Below are positions 36,066 to 37,529 of a stretch of 37,529 nucleotides of DNA, piece after piece (within the stretch, counting starts at the first letter, position 1; the number at the start of each line of letters is the position of its first letter). The position numbers were made by a program, and so were the translations under genes. Under the pieces are notes generated by a model. That model saw only the letters and a program-made list of their open reading frames with translations. It was not told the origin of the DNA and ran no database searches. Source of the DNA: an uncultured Gammaproteobacteria bacterium (GTDB taxonomy: Bacteria > Pseudomonadota > Gammaproteobacteria > JAADHQ01); assembly GCA_947258655.1 (NCBI GenBank), contig CAMYJD010000024.1, forward strand, positions 1 through 37,529. Reading direction: 5' to 3'.

Positions 36066-37529
36066 CTATTGCAGGTCATTACAGCCCCACACCGCATCAC
36101 AAAGTAAAGAACCGCCATTAATATCTTCACCAAGACCATAAGATATACCTATTGTAATCGGTATACTCAGTGGCCCAAGTACCTTACACGCTTTCCTTGT
36201 ACCCTTAGCAAATTCTTCCCATTTACCATTTTTAATATTTGCCGTTCCTTTTTTGGGGATTACACCCATACCTCTTAATTGATCTATGACATTACCGTGA
36301 ATGCTATTCGTAACGTTATCAGGCAAGTTAGGCGCATTACCAGAATGTCCATGTTTTGGTATCCAGCCTTGGGGCCCGTGAACGCCAACCTCCACTCCTT
36401 TAGGATCATAGACATGAATTTCAAAAGATGCAGAACCCTTAAATTCAAAATTATCGATCCTACCCGTGTATCCACTTCCTAGCTTAATGTCCAAACCAAA
36501 TTGATCGATAAATCGTAATGGGTTACCAGAAACATACCCATAAGTATTCAACCCACCCTGGAGCCCAATAGGATCAGAAGTGATATACCGCCCTGTCTGC
36601 GGATCATAATAACGGAAGTAGTTATAATGTAGCCCAGTCTCACTATCATAATACTGCCCCGGCAAGCGCAGATTAAACGTGACCTGCTGCCCATCACTAT
36701 CCGGGTCGGTATCGATAAAGGCCTGGCCGAACGGGTCATAGGTCGCTGACCATACCACCGTCCCGGTCGGATCACTGAGCTTTTGCGGTGTGCCGAGGTG
36801 GTCGTTATGGATATAGTATAGGTTAGTATCATCGATCATGGCCAGTGGCTGGCCGTTCAGGTAGATGTATTCGCGCTTGAAGTCGCCAGTGGCTGTGTAT
36901 TCACCGATTAACTGGCCATTCAGATCATAGACATAACGGCTCATGTCTGCGTTGGGGTATTTGGCGACACGCTGACCGAGGCCGTTGTAGCGATAGACAT
37001 TGCCATTGGCATTGACCAGGCGGTTGTACGGGTCCGGGTTCAGGTCGAGGTTACGCAGGGTCAGGATATTACCGTTTTCGTCATGCGGGACGGTCTCTGT
37101 GTTGTAGTGCTGCATGCGGTTGCTGGCCGCTTCGTAGCGGTAGTTGGCCTGGACGTCGTTGATCGTGCTGCGCGTGCGGTTGCCGTTTTTATCGTAGACA
37201 TAGGCGCGCGTGCCCAGCGGGCTGAGGTCGGTTTTGAGCCGGTCCAGCGCATCGTAGCTGTAGTCTCCCGTGCGCTTGCCACTGCGGTCGGTGCGCGTCA
37301 TCAGGTTGCCGTTGGCATCGTAGCGCTCATAGGTCAGGTCGAGGATCCCGGGGAGGATTTGCGTCGTCAGGCGATAGGCTGTGTCATAGGCCTGGCTTAG
37401 CACCTTGTCATGACCATAGCGCAGGCTGGTGATGCCACCGAACGGGGCATACTCGATGTCCGAGGCCAGCGTGTAGGTGCTGGCGCCGGCGCTCAGGACC
37501 ACGCCCGTGGCCTGGCCGGCGGCATCGTA
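36066..37529 (-). CDS. Rhs/YD-repeat protein with variable C-terminal domain, partial at right edge
   Basis: The gene enters from beyond the right edge (frame open at 37529) and ends at 36066. The core has YD repeats such as LTYERYDANGNLMTRTDRSGKRTGDYSYDALDRLK (landmarks YDANGNLMTRTD, YSYDALDRL, YVYDKNGNRTR), the YIHNDHLGTPQKLSDPTGTVVW block and the end of the core YDPQTGRYITSDPIGLQGGLNTYGYVSGNPL. After IDQFGLD a unique tail of about 143 residues contains FEIHVYDPKGVEVGVHGPQGW and a hydrophobic stretch VLGPLSIPITIGISYGLG. The tail is the likely toxin but its activity is not recognised. The tail is AT-rich, the core GC-rich. Confidence 0.88.
   Translation of the reverse strand, partial: YDAAGQATGVVLSAGASTYTLASDIEYAPFGGITSLRYGHDKVLSQAYDTAYRLTTQILPGILDLTYERYDANGNLMTRTDRSGKRTGDYSYDALDRLKTDLSPLGTRAYVYDKNGNRTRSTINDVQANYRYEAASNRMQHYNTETVPHDENGNILTLRNLDLNPDPYNRLVNANGNVYRYNGLGQRVAKYPNADMSRYVYDLNGQLIGEYTATGDFKREYIYLNGQPLAMIDDTNLYYIHNDHLGTPQKLSDPTGTVVWSATYDPFGQAFIDTDPDSDGQQVTFNLRLPGQYYDSETGLHYNYFRYYDPQTGRYITSDPIGLQGGLNTYGYVSGNPLRFIDQFGLDIKLGSGYTGRIDNFEFKGSASFEIHVYDPKGVEVGVHGPQGWIPKHGHSGNAPNLPDNVTNSIHGNVIDQLRGMGVIPKKGTANIKNGKWEEFAKGTRKACKVLGPLSIPITIGISYGLGEDINGGSLLCDAVWGCNDLQ

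Noticed and set aside
1-37529. CRISPR array, tRNA, rRNA or complete insertion sequence
   Set aside because: No regular repeat-spacer series, cloverleaf, rRNA-like stretch or full transposase gene was seen on either strand.

Overview
The window comes from the chromosome of a gammaproteobacterium that I cannot name to genus. The evidence is the rpsP-rimM-trmD-rplS operon, ffh next to ypjD and corB, a complete EF-P beta-lysylation set (efp, epmA, epmB), HtpG, PrmB, Psd, a Sco/PCuAC copper pair and a FimX-like c-di-GMP receptor. GC content is moderate, and it drops sharply near the right edge.

Left part (1-10.5 kb), cell-surface polysaccharide. Reading leftwards, a large SLBB-domain polysaccharide export protein is followed by rmlACDB (dTDP-L-rhamnose synthesis). 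After an 846-bp gap comes a second leftward unit: an EPS-associated MarR-type regulator and then a Wzz chain-length determinant that runs off the left edge. The gap carries a sigma-70-like promoter, a perfect palindrome overlapping its -35 box, and an exact ops (RfaH recruitment) element about 70 bp before the regulator. The wzz frame is broken by a perfect 67-bp tandem duplication; removing one copy restores it. Divergent from the export gene is a secreted 503-residue protein made of three related glycine-rich beta repeats.

Middle part (10.5-32.4 kb), mostly housekeeping. It holds htpG (with a heat-shock promoter match), an O6-alkylguanine-DNA alkyltransferase, a periplasmic TPR protein, rpsP-rimM-trmD-rplS with a clear terminator, ffh, an MBL-fold phosphodiesterase-like enzyme, ypjD, corB, an FHA and a PilZ protein, prmB, Sco and PCuAC (CuA-site assembly), psd, a second PilZ protein, efp-epmA facing epmB, a 612-residue protein with a PilZ-like tail, and a GNAT enzyme. 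A nested palindromic repeat (REP/MITE-like) lies after htpG.

Right part (32.5-37.5 kb). A FimX-like REC-PAS-GGDEF-EAL protein with all its catalytic motifs degenerate has an excellent Shine-Dalgarno. Downstream are gene remnants (a cyclic-nucleotide-binding domain without its start and the last ~40 codons of a DUF1015-like gene), then an AT-rich probable immunity gene and the C-terminal part of an Rhs/YD-repeat protein that runs off the right edge. The AT-rich Rhs tail joined to a GC-rich core fits an exchangeable toxin/immunity module.

Two themes link the loci: surface polysaccharide and its regulation (ops element, MarR_EPS, Wzz, SLBB exporter, rhamnose), and c-di-GMP sensing (a FimX-like protein, two PilZ proteins and one PilZ-like tail within 12 kb).
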